Assembly (NCBI GenBank): GCA_049323835.1 | Contig: JBMOOJ010000056.1 | Coordinates: forward strand, 62,001-126,000 | Reading direction: 5' to 3' | DNA from: SG-bin9 sp049323835 | GTDB taxonomy: Bacteria; Pseudomonadota; Alphaproteobacteria; Rhizobiales; Xanthobacteraceae | DNA length: 64,000 bases | Notes under the pieces: model-generated | What the model was told of the DNA's origin: nothing | The model's input: only the letters and a program-made list of their open reading frames with translations | The model's database searches: none | Shown here: positions 43,578-52,292 of the stretch, in pieces | Position numbering within the stretch: position 1 is the first letter of the stretch | Layout of the letters: every line of letters begins with the position of its first letter | Program-made: the position numbers and the translations under genes

Positions 43578-44110
43578 CACACATGTCCTGTCCCGATGAG
43601 GGGCGTTTCGCGATCGTCACGATACGCGGGGCGGGATGCGGTGGACGCGGCAGCGTCAGGCGTTGAAGGTGTGCGGCTGGGGAAGCGGTGGCAGGACCTG
43701 TTTGTCAGGCGGCCGCGGTTTCTATGGACCCGCGCATCGGGGACGCTGACGGCCACGCTGATCGCGGACGGCCCAAGTCGTGTGGTCCCGATGCCCGCCG
43801 CTGGCATCAAGGGATGGAGGGTTCGTGCGTCCAACCGGAGGCACGGAACACACTCAGTCCCGACGGTGACGAGCCCAAGCGTATCAATCGCCGCCGGGGA
43901 GAGCACGAAGCAAGCCGGAAGCCCACTGCGTGCGGAACGCCGGACGAGTGTTCGGCGGCCGTGGTGACTACGCTCGTGTGCTTTTTCCAGTTGCGCACGA
44001 GGCTGCGGACGCACGATGCGTCCGGCGTTCCGCGCGCCCTCGATATCGAGGGAGGGACGGAAACGAGACTCCGGCGCCCCCGCGCCGTTAAGAACAGGGG
44101 TGATCATGCA
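43578..44110 (+). ncRNA. Candidate structured RNA or dispersed repeat unit
   Basis: Starts right after a consensus promoter. A perfect 15-base inverted repeat, GCGGAACGCCGGACG (43932-43946) with its complement at 44019-44033, closes a 72-base loop and is followed by the 16-base palindrome CCCTCGATATCGAGGG (44037-44052). I recall closely similar sequences, including CGATACGCGGGGCGGGATGC and GGAGAGCACGAAGCAAGCCG, as multicopy intergenic elements in Bradyrhizobium genomes, but cannot check this. Long stems, no credible start codon and a dedicated promoter favour RNA over protein. The 3' end is not defined. Confidence 0.4.
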
Positions 44111-44148
44111 TGCGTGAAGAGAGGATGCGATGAAAGGCAAAGCCGTTA

Positions 44149-44277
44149 CGTCATTCTCAGCCGTCATGTCCGGACTTGATCCGGGCATCCATCTGTCCTT
44201 CGAAAACAAGGATGGATTGCCGGCATAGGTGCTCGCAAGAACGCCGTTCTTCGAACGGCTATGCCCGGCAATGACGA
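44149..44277. repeat. Dispersed palindromic repeat
   Basis: Outer ends CGTCATT... and ...AATGACG are inverted, with inner blocks GTCCGGACTTGATCCGGGCAT and ATGCCCGGCA. It belongs to the same family as 3680-3758. It lies between the structured segment and the first MoeA-like gene, so the MoeA start cannot lie further upstream than about 44280. Confidence 0.7.
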
Positions 44278-44410
44278 GGATCGTGCCTCACTCCCAGCCG
44301 TCGTCCCGCGAATGCGGTGGCCCATATACAGAGCCGGATATCTGGCGGATACCGCTGAAGGCGGACGGCGATGGTTGCCAACCGCAAGGGCGCATGGTTC
44401 ACCAGTTGCC

Positions 44411-45538
44411 ATGATACGGCGGCAGGAACGAACGACAGCATTGACGAGCATCGAGGCGGCGCTTGGCAGGCTCCTGCCGCGCTGCCATCCCGTGCAGCCG
44501 TTCGCGCTGTCGTTGCATGAAGCGCACGGGCGCGTGGCTGCCGAGAATGCGCCCTTGTCCGCGCCGTTTCCCGCACGCGCGATCGCGCAGATCGACGGCT
44601 GGGCGTTTCGCGCGAGCGACATCGCGGGTGCGTCATCCTATGCGCCGGTGTTCCTGTCCTCGGAACCGGCATGGGTGGAGGCGGGCCAGCCGCTTCCGGA
44701 CGGCTGCGACTGCGTGATCGATCCCGGACTTGTCGAGGGTGCTGGACATGCTCCGCAGGTGATCGGCGAGGCCGTGCCGGGCGAGGGCGTGCGCCGGGCC
44801 GGAGAAGATGCTGCGGCAGGCTCAGCGATCGTTGCCGCCGGAGCTGCAATCACCTCGATCGATCTGATGCGCGCGCAGCGGGCCGGTGTCGCGCACATTC
44901 AGGTGCGGCGGCCGCGCGTGCGGATCGTCAACACGCCGGATGCGAATGGACGATCCGGGACGGTCGCACTGATTGCCAACGTCGCTGCCGAAGCGGGCGC
45001 CAGCGTCGCCAGCGCCGATGCACCCGCACGTGATGCGGCATCGATCGCCGGCATGATCAACGATGGCTGCGATCTTCTGGTGCTGATCGGCGGCACCGGC
45101 GCAGGCCGCGGCGACGAAACGGTTGCGGCATTGGCGCAACGCGGCGAGGTATTCGCCCACGGTCTCGCGTTGAAGCCCGGCGGCACGGCGGCTATTGGTC
45201 TTGTGAACAATGTTCCCGCCGTCGTGCTGCCAGGTCTTCCGGATCAGGCGCTGGCGGTGTGGTGGACGCTGGCGCTGCCGGCGCTCGATCGCCTGAGCGG
45301 ACGAAAACTGCGCGCAACGATGACCTTGCCGCTGGCGCGCAAGGTGTCATCGATGGTCGGCATGACCGAAATCGTTCTGCTGCAACAGCAGGGCGACTTG
45401 TGGATGCCGCTGGCGGCCGGCGACATGACGCTCGATCAACTTGGACGGGCCGATGCATGGCTGGCTGTATCCGGGCCGAGCGAAGGCTATGCTACGGGGA
45501 CGCCGGTCGCCGCGTATCGGCTGCGTGAGGACGCATGA
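44411..45538 (+). CDS. Divergent MoeA-like molybdopterin-binding protein
   Basis: 375 residues with MoeA architecture but eroded motifs. The insertion-domain start AHGRVAAENAPLSAPFPARAIAQIDGWAFRASD aligns with the canonical DGYAVR region, and the catalytic MoeA/MogA fold has LLVLIGGTGAGRGDETVAAL in place of the usual SGGxSxG(D/E)xD, then HGLALKPGGTAAIG and VVLPGLPDQALAVW. It may insert metal weakly, bind cofactor, or only regulate. The ATG at 44411 lacks an evident ribosome site; an ATG at 44312 is an alternative. Coupled to the next gene by ATGA overlap. Confidence 0.8.
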   Translation: MIRRQERTTALTSIEAALGRLLPRCHPVQPFALSLHEAHGRVAAENAPLSAPFPARAIAQIDGWAFRASDIAGASSYAPVFLSSEPAWVEAGQPLPDGCDCVIDPGLVEGAGHAPQVIGEAVPGEGVRRAGEDAAAGSAIVAAGAAITSIDLMRAQRAGVAHIQVRRPRVRIVNTPDANGRSGTVALIANVAAEAGASVASADAPARDAASIAGMINDGCDLLVLIGGTGAGRGDETVAALAQRGEVFAHGLALKPGGTAAIGLVNNVPAVVLPGLPDQALAVWWTLALPALDRLSGRKLRATMTLPLARKVSSMVGMTEIVLLQQQGDLWMPLAAGDMTLDQLGRADAWLAVSGPSEGYATGTPVAAYRLREDA

Positions 45539-47493
45539 ACAATTTGCCGCCACCTTCGAATCTGCGCCGCGACAGCGTCGAACAGGATCAGTTCCTGAAG
45601 ATTCTCTCTCGCGACGAGGCGATTGTGCGTTTCGAGGCCGCGCTGTTTCCGCGTGCGCTTCCGCGCACAGCCTGCGCATTGGCAGATGCACTCGGGCTCG
45701 CGCTCGCCGACGATGTGTTCGCGCCGGTCGACGTGCCGCCGTTCGATCGCTCGAACGTCGACGGCTTTGCCGTGCGCTCTGCCGATCTCGCGGCGGCAGG
45801 CGAAGCGAACGCCGTCAAGCTGACGCTCAACGACGAGGTGATCGCCTGCGGCACCGCGCCGAAGCTCGCAGTCAGATTGGGTACGGCGACGCCGATTGCG
45901 ACCGGCGGTCCGCTGCCGCGCGGTGCGGATGCCGTGGTGATGGTCGAGCATACGCAGCCATTGAGGAACGATGCCATCGAGGTGCGCCGCGCCGCGACGC
46001 CGGGGCAATTCGTGTCGTTCGCCGGTTCGGATATCGCGCGCGGCGAAGCCGTGCTGCGCGCCGGGACGCTGATCGGTGCGCGCGAGATCGGCATGCTCGC
46101 GGCCTGCGGGCTTGCATCGGTGAATGTTGTCCGCAAACCGCGCGTCGCGGTGCTCTCGACCGGCGACGAACTGGTTCAGCCCGGCGAAACGCTGCGGCCT
46201 GCCGCGATCTTCGACACCAACGGCGCGATCGTTGCGGCGGCTGTCACCGAGAATGGCGGCGAGGCGAAATTCCTCGGCGCGTTTCCAGATGACGAGGCGA
46301 CGCTTGAAGCGGCGATGCGCGACGCGCTGCGTGGCTTCGACATGCTCATTCTTTCCGGCGGCACCTCGAAAGGCGCGGGCGATGTGTCGCATCGTATCGT
46401 CTCGAAACTCGGCCAGCCCGGCATCGTCGCGCATGGCGTGGCGCTGAAGCCCGGCAAGCCGCTGTGTCTCGCGGTCTGCGACGGCAAGCCGGTGGTGATC
46501 CTGCCGGGCTTTCCGACCTCGGCGATGTTCACGTTCCACGACATCGTCGCGCCGGTGCTGCGCAAGCTTGCCGGTCTGCCGCCGCGCGCGGACGCACAGG
46601 TCGAAGCGACGGCGCCGGTGCGCGTGCCATCCGAACTCGGCCGCACCGAATTCGTGATGGTGTCGCTGGCGGAAGGTGACGACGGTCTCGTCGCCTATCC
46701 GACCGGCAAGGGCTCCGGCGCGATCACCTCGTTCGCGCAGGCTGATGGCTTTCTCTCGATCGATGCGCTGGCCGATCACATGCCGGCGGGAACGCGCGCG
46801 GAGGTGAAGCTGTTCACGCCGCAGCTGCGCGTGCCGGATCTGGTGATCGTCGGCAGCCACTGCACCGGGCTCGATCGCGTGCTCGGTCCGCTGGTGCGCG
46901 ACGGTTTCTCCGTGCGCTCGATCGCGGTCGGCAGTCTTGGCGGCCTCACGGCAGCGAAACGCGGCGAATGCGATCTCGCGCCGATCCATCTGTTCGACGA
47001 CAAGACGCAGACCTACAACACGCCGTTCCTCGCGCCCGGCCTCGAGCTCGTTCGCGGCTGGCTGCGCATGCAGGGCTTTGTCTTCCGCAAGGGCGACAAG
47101 CGCTTCGAGGGCAAGAGTCCGGAAGAGGCCGTGCGTGCCGCGCTTGCCGATCCGTCATGTCTGATGGTCAACCGCAATCAGGGCGCTGGCACGCGCATTC
47201 TGATCGATCGTCTGCTGAGCGGCGCGCGGCCTGACGGCTATTCGAACCAGCCGAAATCGCACAACGCGGTGGCGGCGGCGGTCACGCAGCATCGCGCCGA
47301 CTGGGGCGTGACGATTGCGCCGGTCGCGCGCGCGGCCGATCTTGGATTCATTCCGTTGACCGAAGAGCACTACGATTTCGCGGTGGTAAGCGCGCGCAAG
47401 GATCGTCCGGCGGTTCAGGCGTTGCTGCGGTCGCTGGCGTCGCAGGACACGCGAGATGCGTTGGCCGAGGCTGGCTTCACGCCGGCCCGATGA
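45535..47493 (+). CDS. MoeA fused to a periplasmic-binding-like domain
   Basis: 652 residues in two parts. Residues 1 to about 425 are a complete MoeA molybdenum/tungsten insertase (FDRSNVDGFAVRSADL; TGGPLPRGADAVVMVE; LSTGDELVQPGE; SGGTSKGAGDVS; ALKPGKPL; PGFPTSAM). Residues about 430-652 are a soluble type II binding-protein fold (GLTAAKRGECDLAPIHL, NRNQGAGTRILIDRLL, RADWGVTIAPVARAADLGFIPL) without a signal peptide. That domain is homologous to the ligand domain of the regulator at 39721. It may hold the oxyanion substrate for insertion, giving molybdate or tungstate channelling (inference). Confidence 0.88.
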   Translation: MNNLPPPSNLRRDSVEQDQFLKILSRDEAIVRFEAALFPRALPRTACALADALGLALADDVFAPVDVPPFDRSNVDGFAVRSADLAAAGEANAVKLTLNDEVIACGTAPKLAVRLGTATPIATGGPLPRGADAVVMVEHTQPLRNDAIEVRRAATPGQFVSFAGSDIARGEAVLRAGTLIGAREIGMLAACGLASVNVVRKPRVAVLSTGDELVQPGETLRPAAIFDTNGAIVAAAVTENGGEAKFLGAFPDDEATLEAAMRDALRGFDMLILSGGTSKGAGDVSHRIVSKLGQPGIVAHGVALKPGKPLCLAVCDGKPVVILPGFPTSAMFTFHDIVAPVLRKLAGLPPRADAQVEATAPVRVPSELGRTEFVMVSLAEGDDGLVAYPTGKGSGAITSFAQADGFLSIDALADHMPAGTRAEVKLFTPQLRVPDLVIVGSHCTGLDRVLGPLVRDGFSVRSIAVGSLGGLTAAKRGECDLAPIHLFDDKTQTYNTPFLAPGLELVRGWLRMQGFVFRKGDKRFEGKSPEEAVRAALADPSCLMVNRNQGAGTRILIDRLLSGARPDGYSNQPKSHNAVAAAVTQHRADWGVTIAPVARAADLGFIPLTEEHYDFAVVSARKDRPAVQALLRSLASQDTRDALAEAGFTPAR

Positions 47494-47500
47494 TAGAGTT

Positions 47501-47621
47501 GTCCCGGACGCGATGCAGCGTTCTTCACGCTGCTTCGCAGAGCCGGGACCGTTCCAGAGGCGGTGGTTGGAATGGTCCCGGATCAGCAGCGCAACGTTTC
47601 ACGCTGCGCTGCGTCCGGGAC
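47501..47621. repeat. Dispersed GTCCCGGA-type inverted repeat
   Basis: Two hairpin units, 47501-47549 and 47575-47621, each begin GTCCCGGA and end (C)CGGGAC, with internal GCAGCG/CGCTGC arms. It fills the convergent gap between the MoeA fusion and mobA. Similar units are common in Nitrobacteraceae intergenic regions (recollection). It may terminate transcription from both sides through its strong stems. Confidence 0.75.
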
Positions 47622-47633
47622 AAAAGTCTTGTC

Positions 47634-48260
47634 CTAGTCAGTATTTCTCGCCGCCAGCTCTTCCGCCGCGGCGATATCGTCGACAGTATTTGCGTTGAAA
47701 AACGGATCGATCGGCGTATCCGGCCATTCGACGGTGGCGAGACGATAACGCGCAGTCCAGCGGTCGATCTTGCGCATGTCTTCGACGACGAGCGCGTGGC
47801 GCAGCTCCTCGCGCAGGTTGACGTTCCACAGTCCGATCACCGGATGCGTCTGTCCACCCGACGACGCGACGGCAAGCTGCGCATTCTCGGCGATGCGCGC
47901 GGCCTGCAATCGTGCGACGAGGTCTCGCGGCAAGAACGGACAATCGGTCGCGGTGCTCAGCACCCATTCGATGTTCGGGCGGTTCGCGGCGGTCCATTCG
48001 AGTGCCGCCAGTACGCCGCCGAGCGGGCCGACGAATCCCTCGACGGTATCGGCAACGATCGGAAATCCGAACGCTGCAAAGCGCGCGGGATCGCCGTTGG
48101 CGTTGAGGATCATCTCCTCGCATTGCGGCTTCAGCCGCTCGATCACCCGATCGAGGATTGTTCGGCCGCCGATGGTGCGCATCGGCTTGTCGCCGCCGCC
48201 CATGCGGCGTGCGAGGCCACCGGCCAGCAACACGCCGAGCGTCGGAGGAAGGTCAGTCAT
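47634..48260 (-). CDS. mobA: Molybdenum cofactor guanylyltransferase
   Basis: 208 residues. The nucleotide-binding signature LLAGGLARRMGGGDKPMRTIGGRTILD is at the N-terminus, and WVLSTATDCPFLPRDLV near 95 carries the metal-binding Asp. MobA joins GMP to Mo-molybdopterin, giving the MGD form used by DMSO-reductase-family enzymes such as the formate dehydrogenase here. It overlaps fdhD by eight bases and ends the four-gene minus-strand operon. Confidence 0.94.
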   Translation of the reverse strand: MTDLPPTLGVLLAGGLARRMGGGDKPMRTIGGRTILDRVIERLKPQCEEMILNANGDPARFAAFGFPIVADTVEGFVGPLGGVLAALEWTAANRPNIEWVLSTATDCPFLPRDLVARLQAARIAENAQLAVASSGGQTHPVIGLWNVNLREELRHALVVEDMRKIDRWTARYRLATVEWPDTPIDPFFNANTVDDIAAAEELAARNTD

Positions 48261-49140
48261 CGTCGCGGCCGCCCTTGCGCTTCGAGCGCGCGGATTCCTC
48301 TTCGACGTAGGCGAGGTTCTGATCGTAGACGATGCGGTTCTCGCCAGCGAGTGCGATGAAGCGTTTGCCGCGCGCGCGGCCGATCAGCGTCAGGCCAATT
48401 TGTCGCGCGAGATCGACGCCCCATGCGGTAAAGCCGGAGCGCGAGACGAGAATCGGAATGCCCATCCGCACCGTCTTGATGACCATCTCCGAGGTCAGGC
48501 GGCCGGTGGTGTAGAGAATCTTGTCGGCCATCGGCACCTTGTTCTGCCAGGCCCAGCCCGCGATCTTGTCGACGGCGTTGTGACGCCCGACATCCTCCAT
48601 GTAGCAGATCGGCTTGCCTTGCTGGCACAGCACGCAGCCGTGGATCGCACCGGCTTCGAGATAGAGCGAGGGCGCGGTGTTGATCGCGTGCGTCATCTCG
48701 TAGAGCCACGAGGTGCGCAACTCCGCCTGCGGCAGCTTGATGTCGTCGATGGCTTCCATGAGATCGCCGAAGGCGGTGCCCTGGGCGCAGCCGGAGGTCA
48801 GCGTTTTCTTCTTCAGCTTGTCTTCGAAGTTGGTGCCATGCTCGGTGCGCACCACCACGACTTCCAGATCGTCGTGATACTCGACCTCGGTCACCACGTC
48901 GTCCGGCTTCAGCATGTTCTGATTCAAGAGATAGCCGAGCGCGAGGTACTCCGGATAATCGTTGATCGTCATCATCGTGACGATTTCCTGCGCATTGAGA
49001 TAAAGCGTCAACGCACGCTCGACCGGAACGCTGGTCTCGACCTTCTCGCCGCTCTGATCGACGCCGATCACGCGCTGCGTCAGCCGCGGATCGCCCGGAT
49101 CGGGCATCACAGGTGCGAGCGGTTTGATCGCTTGATCCAT
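48253..49140 (-). CDS. fdhD: Formate dehydrogenase sulfurtransferase FdhD
   Basis: 295 residues. FdhD transfers sulfur from the IscS cysteine desulfurase to the Mo/W centre of formate dehydrogenase, which is inactive without it. The motif TLTSGCAQGT places the loop cysteine at Cys118; only one cysteine is present where E. coli has a CxxC. The cofactor-binding EDVGRHNAVDK (182-192) and HAINTAPSLYLEAGAIHGC are conserved. It lies between the Mrp ATPase and mobA, four and minus-eight bases from each. Confidence 0.95.
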   Translation of the reverse strand: MDQAIKPLAPVMPDPGDPRLTQRVIGVDQSGEKVETSVPVERALTLYLNAQEIVTMMTINDYPEYLALGYLLNQNMLKPDDVVTEVEYHDDLEVVVVRTEHGTNFEDKLKKKTLTSGCAQGTAFGDLMEAIDDIKLPQAELRTSWLYEMTHAINTAPSLYLEAGAIHGCVLCQQGKPICYMEDVGRHNAVDKIAGWAWQNKVPMADKILYTTGRLTSEMVIKTVRMGIPILVSRSGFTAWGVDLARQIGLTLIGRARGKRFIALAGENRIVYDQNLAYVEEESARSKRKGGRDDD

Positions 49141-49143
49141 CAG

Positions 49144-49992
49144 CTACTCGATGACGATGCGCGGTGGCGGCTTCGTCGCGCTGCCCGACTCGATCGCGGT
49201 CCAAAGCTGCTTCGCGACGCTGGTGTAGATCTGCGCGTGATGCCCGTCCGGCTCGGTTGCGACCACGGGGCGGCCGTCATCGGAGGTCGAACGGATGTTC
49301 ATGTGCAGCGGAATTTCGCCGAGAAACGGTGCGCCGAGCTTGGTCGCTTCGTCGCGTGCACCGCCCCGGCCGAAGATCGAGGTCACCTTGTTGCAGTTCG
49401 GGCAGCAGAAGCCCGACATGTTCTCGATGATGCCGAGGATCGGGATGTTGACCTTCTGGAACATGCCGATGGCGCGGCGCGCATCGATCAGTGCGATGTC
49501 CTGCGGCGTCGAGACGATCACCGCGCCGGCGAGCGGCACCTGCTGCGCCATGGTGAGCTGAACGTCGCCGGTGCCGGGCGGCATATCGACGACGAGAACA
49601 TCGAGATCGCCCCATGCGACTTCGCGAAGCAGCTGCGTCACCGCCTGGATCACCATGGCGCCGCGCCAGATCATCGCGGTCTCTTCGGCGACGAGGAAGC
49701 CGATCGACATGACCTTCACGCCGTAGCGCTCCATCGGCTCCAGCATGCGCGTGCCGGTCATGCGCGGCTTGCCGCGCAGGCCGAACAGCCGCGGCTGCGA
49801 CGGGCCGTACACGTCGGCGTCGAGCATGCCGACCTTCAGGCCGAGCGCGGCAAGACCGACGGCGAGATTGCACGATGTGGTGGACTTGCCGACTCCGCCT
49901 TTGCCGGACGCGACGGCGACCACATGTTTGACGCCGGGTATGCCGACCGCGCGCGGGGTCGGGCGGGCTTGCGGGGTAGGCTCTGTCGCCAC
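49144..49992 (-). CDS. Mrp/NBP35-family Fe-S cluster carrier ATPase
   Basis: 282 residues from a GTG start preceded by AAGGAG. The deviant P-loop is SGKGGVGKST (29-38), LDADVYGPSQPRLFG carries the switch Asp, VVDMPPGTGD is near 134, and the bridging cluster-binding CPNC is at 197-200. It lacks the N-terminal DUF59 domain found in housekeeping Mrp/ApbC, so it is a short paralog. In this operon it probably delivers Fe-S clusters to the adjacent multi-cluster protein or to the formate dehydrogenase subunits (inference). Confidence 0.9.
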   Translation of the reverse strand: MATEPTPQARPTPRAVGIPGVKHVVAVASGKGGVGKSTTSCNLAVGLAALGLKVGMLDADVYGPSQPRLFGLRGKPRMTGTRMLEPMERYGVKVMSIGFLVAEETAMIWRGAMVIQAVTQLLREVAWGDLDVLVVDMPPGTGDVQLTMAQQVPLAGAVIVSTPQDIALIDARRAIGMFQKVNIPILGIIENMSGFCCPNCNKVTSIFGRGGARDEATKLGAPFLGEIPLHMNIRSTSDDGRPVVATEPDGHHAQIYTSVAKQLWTAIESGSATKPPPRIVIE

Positions 49993-50059
49993 GCGAGGGT
50001 CTCCTTGAACGTACCCTTGTAGTTAGTGGCTTTTGATCCGGATGGAAACGGGGCTTCTC

Positions 50060-50083
50060 CCTCTCCCCGCATGCGGGGAGAGG
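50060..50083. repeat. Short dispersed palindrome (REP-like), copy 2
   Basis: A perfect 24-base palindrome with 11-base arms CCTCTCCCCGC. It is the same core as at 2609-2634, differing in the central bases. It lies in the 108-base gap between the Fe-S protein and Mrp genes, inside what is otherwise an operon, so it may modulate mRNA stability there. Confidence 0.75.
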
Positions 50084-50100
50084 TGAAAATCGAGGCTGAG

Positions 50101-52140
50101 TTAGTGCGGCTCTCCCTTCTTGGCGTCGCGGGCGCGCAGATAGTCCTCGGTGGTCATCACCGGCGGCCGCGGCGGCGCCGAGTGCGGATCAAAGCTTTCG
50201 TTGACGACGGCCTCGACGCGGCAGTCGGCGCACATCTTCACCACATCGATGCGGCGCGCATTCTCGCCGGTGAACATCCAGTGCTTCTCCTGGAGTTTGG
50301 AGACGACGCGCTCGATCGAACTGCGGGTGCCGAACGGCGTGCCGCAGCTGATGCAATGGAACGGTTCTTCTTCCTTCAGCACGCGCTCCGGCGCGCTCCA
50401 GGCCAGGAAGTCAAGCCGCGGCTCGCGGGTGATGGCTTTCTCCGGGCAGGTTTTCTCGCAAAGCCCACACTGTACGCACACGCTCTCGGTGAAGCGGAGC
50501 ATGGCGCGATCGGGATTGTCGCCAAGCGCGCCGGTCGGGCAGGCGGTGACGCAGGCATGGCAGAGCGTGCACGCTTCGAGATCGAGCTTCACGCCGCCGA
50601 ACGGCGCGTTCGGTGCGAGCGGAATCACGTCGACCGGCGTCGGTGCGGCGAGATGCAACTCGCGGAAGGTCGTTTCCAGCACGCCTCGTTTGCCGCCGCG
50701 CGGGACGAAGCTCGCCGCGTGCTGCGCCGATACGCCCGCAGGCATCGCGTCGAGCATCGCACGCAGCTGATCCGGATCGTCGGTCTCGATCAGCTTCACC
50801 TGCGCTTCGCCGAAACCGAGTGTGGTGACGATCGTGTTCGTCATCGCAACGACGGTGTGCAGTCCGGCGATGTCGTGCTTCGGCTGACCACGTGCCAGGA
50901 GCGCGGCGCCGGTGCCGCCATAGGCGAACACGGCGGCGATGATCTCGGGTCCGAGTTGCGTCACCTCGTTGACGCGCAGCGGCAGCGCTTGCGCCGGCAG
51001 GCCGTCGCCGAAACGTGCGAGTGCGTCGATCAGCGGTTCGCCGTGATCGCTGTCGTAGAACAGCACGGTCGCATTCTTGCCGCCGGCCTTGGCGTAAGCC
51101 TGCAGCATCGTCCGCAGCCGCCGCATCAGGGCATCGGCGGGCGGCAATGCGTAAGCCGCAGCACCGGTCGGGCACGCGGAGGCGCATGAGCCGCACCCGG
51201 CGCAGATGTGCGCGTCGATCGCGACGGTGTCACCGTTCGGCGAGATCGCACCGGTCGGGCACAGGTCGAGGCAGCGGGTGCAGCCGGTAATGTTCGAGCG
51301 CGAATGGGCGCACAACGCGGCGTCGAAGGCGATGAAGCGCGGCTTGTCGAATGTGCCGGAGAGATTGCCGGCCGCCGTGATCGCGCGTTCGACGGCGGCC
51401 GGATCGCGCGGATCGGCGCGCACGTAGCCGGGCCGCAGATCGTGCGCCGGGAACATGGGCATGCCGCCACTGAGATCGAGAATGATGTCGCAGGTCGATG
51501 TCGCGCCGTTACGGGCTGGGCCGAACACGAGATGGTCGCGCGACGATGGCGCCGGCAGTGCGTAATCGTCGATACCGAGTTCGAAGCTGCCGAGATAGCC
51601 ACGCGCATTGCGCACCGTGCCCTTCAGCACGGGAAATTCGGTGACGCGCAGCGGCGTCGTGTCGCGCGGCCTGGTCAGCACCACGGTGATGTCGAGCCGG
51701 TCGGCGAGCCGGCGTCCGGCCTCGATCGCAACCTCGTCGCTGCCATAGATAAAGGCGACGCCTCCGCTCTCCAAGGTTACCACCGGAACAGCCGGCATCT
51801 CTTCAGCGGCTGCGGCGATCAATGCTGCGGCTTTTGGTCCCGCGGCGGCGGCATCCTTCGACCATCCGCTCATCTCGCGGATGTTGACGAAGGTCAGTGG
51901 CGGGATGCGCCCGTCGCCGAGAGCGTCTTCGGCGACTTCACGAAACAAAGGCTCCTGCTGCGTGCATGCGACCGTGACGGGTTCGCCATCGGTGAGCACC
52001 GCGCGGAAGCGGTCAAGCTCGGCGCCGCAAAGCTGGTTGGCCTGCGCGATCTTTCCCGCGCACGCGCGGCCGATCGCCGCTGCATCGAGCGGCATCGTCT
52101 TTTCGCAGCTACAGATCAGAAGATGAGCGGGTGCGCTCAT
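50101..52140 (-). CDS. Multi-cluster ferredoxin-like protein of the formate dehydrogenase locus
   Basis: 679 residues, not matching a named enzyme. Residues 1-270 contain early cysteines (Cys10, Cys12, Cys38) but no familiar fold. Four [4Fe-4S] motifs follow: 287-294 (CTRCLDLC), 313-323, 524-534 (CTLCHACVTAC) and 555-565. Residues 355-480, between the two ferredoxin pairs, include ATVLFYDSDHGEPL and a VFAYGGTGAALLARGQ segment reminiscent of electron-bifurcation subunits. Two further CxxC pairs (596/599, 637/640) could hold zinc. Conserved next to formate dehydrogenase genes in related genomes (recollection). Role as electron carrier or cluster donor is inferred. Confidence 0.8.
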   Translation of the reverse strand: MSAPAHLLICSCEKTMPLDAAAIGRACAGKIAQANQLCGAELDRFRAVLTDGEPVTVACTQQEPLFREVAEDALGDGRIPPLTFVNIREMSGWSKDAAAAGPKAAALIAAAAEEMPAVPVVTLESGGVAFIYGSDEVAIEAGRRLADRLDITVVLTRPRDTTPLRVTEFPVLKGTVRNARGYLGSFELGIDDYALPAPSSRDHLVFGPARNGATSTCDIILDLSGGMPMFPAHDLRPGYVRADPRDPAAVERAITAAGNLSGTFDKPRFIAFDAALCAHSRSNITGCTRCLDLCPTGAISPNGDTVAIDAHICAGCGSCASACPTGAAAYALPPADALMRRLRTMLQAYAKAGGKNATVLFYDSDHGEPLIDALARFGDGLPAQALPLRVNEVTQLGPEIIAAVFAYGGTGAALLARGQPKHDIAGLHTVVAMTNTIVTTLGFGEAQVKLIETDDPDQLRAMLDAMPAGVSAQHAASFVPRGGKRGVLETTFRELHLAAPTPVDVIPLAPNAPFGGVKLDLEACTLCHACVTACPTGALGDNPDRAMLRFTESVCVQCGLCEKTCPEKAITREPRLDFLAWSAPERVLKEEEPFHCISCGTPFGTRSSIERVVSKLQEKHWMFTGENARRIDVVKMCADCRVEAVVNESFDPHSAPPRPPVMTTEDYLRARDAKKGEPH

Positions 52141-52292
52141 GAAGTCTTACCTCTCCACCGGCGCCGTTAACGTTCTCCACCGCCTGCTTGACCCCGATAG
52201 CATAGCCTGCCCAAATGCAAAGCATCTCTCCGTGATCGGAACGGACTCTTTTTGCTGCATGTGCGCGGAATGCTCTCGCCAACCTCTGATCG

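Larger units (their letters stand above)
43398..44410. other. 1-kb region without a convincing protein gene
   Basis: Frames of 100-160 codons exist on both strands, but they overlap one another, lack ribosome sites and have Arg/His/Gly-rich repeat-like composition, so I call none of them. The stretch contains a promoter (43550-43577), a structured segment (about 43578-44110) and a dispersed palindromic repeat (44149-44277), annotated separately. The last 130 bases lead into the MoeA-like gene and show no clear promoter. Confidence 0.6.

Noticed and set aside
43688..44179. 163-codon plus-strand frame with Arg/His-rich product
   Set aside because: No ribosome site, repeat-like composition, overlapping frames on both strands, and it crosses a long perfect stem and the start of a dispersed repeat; better read as non-coding.
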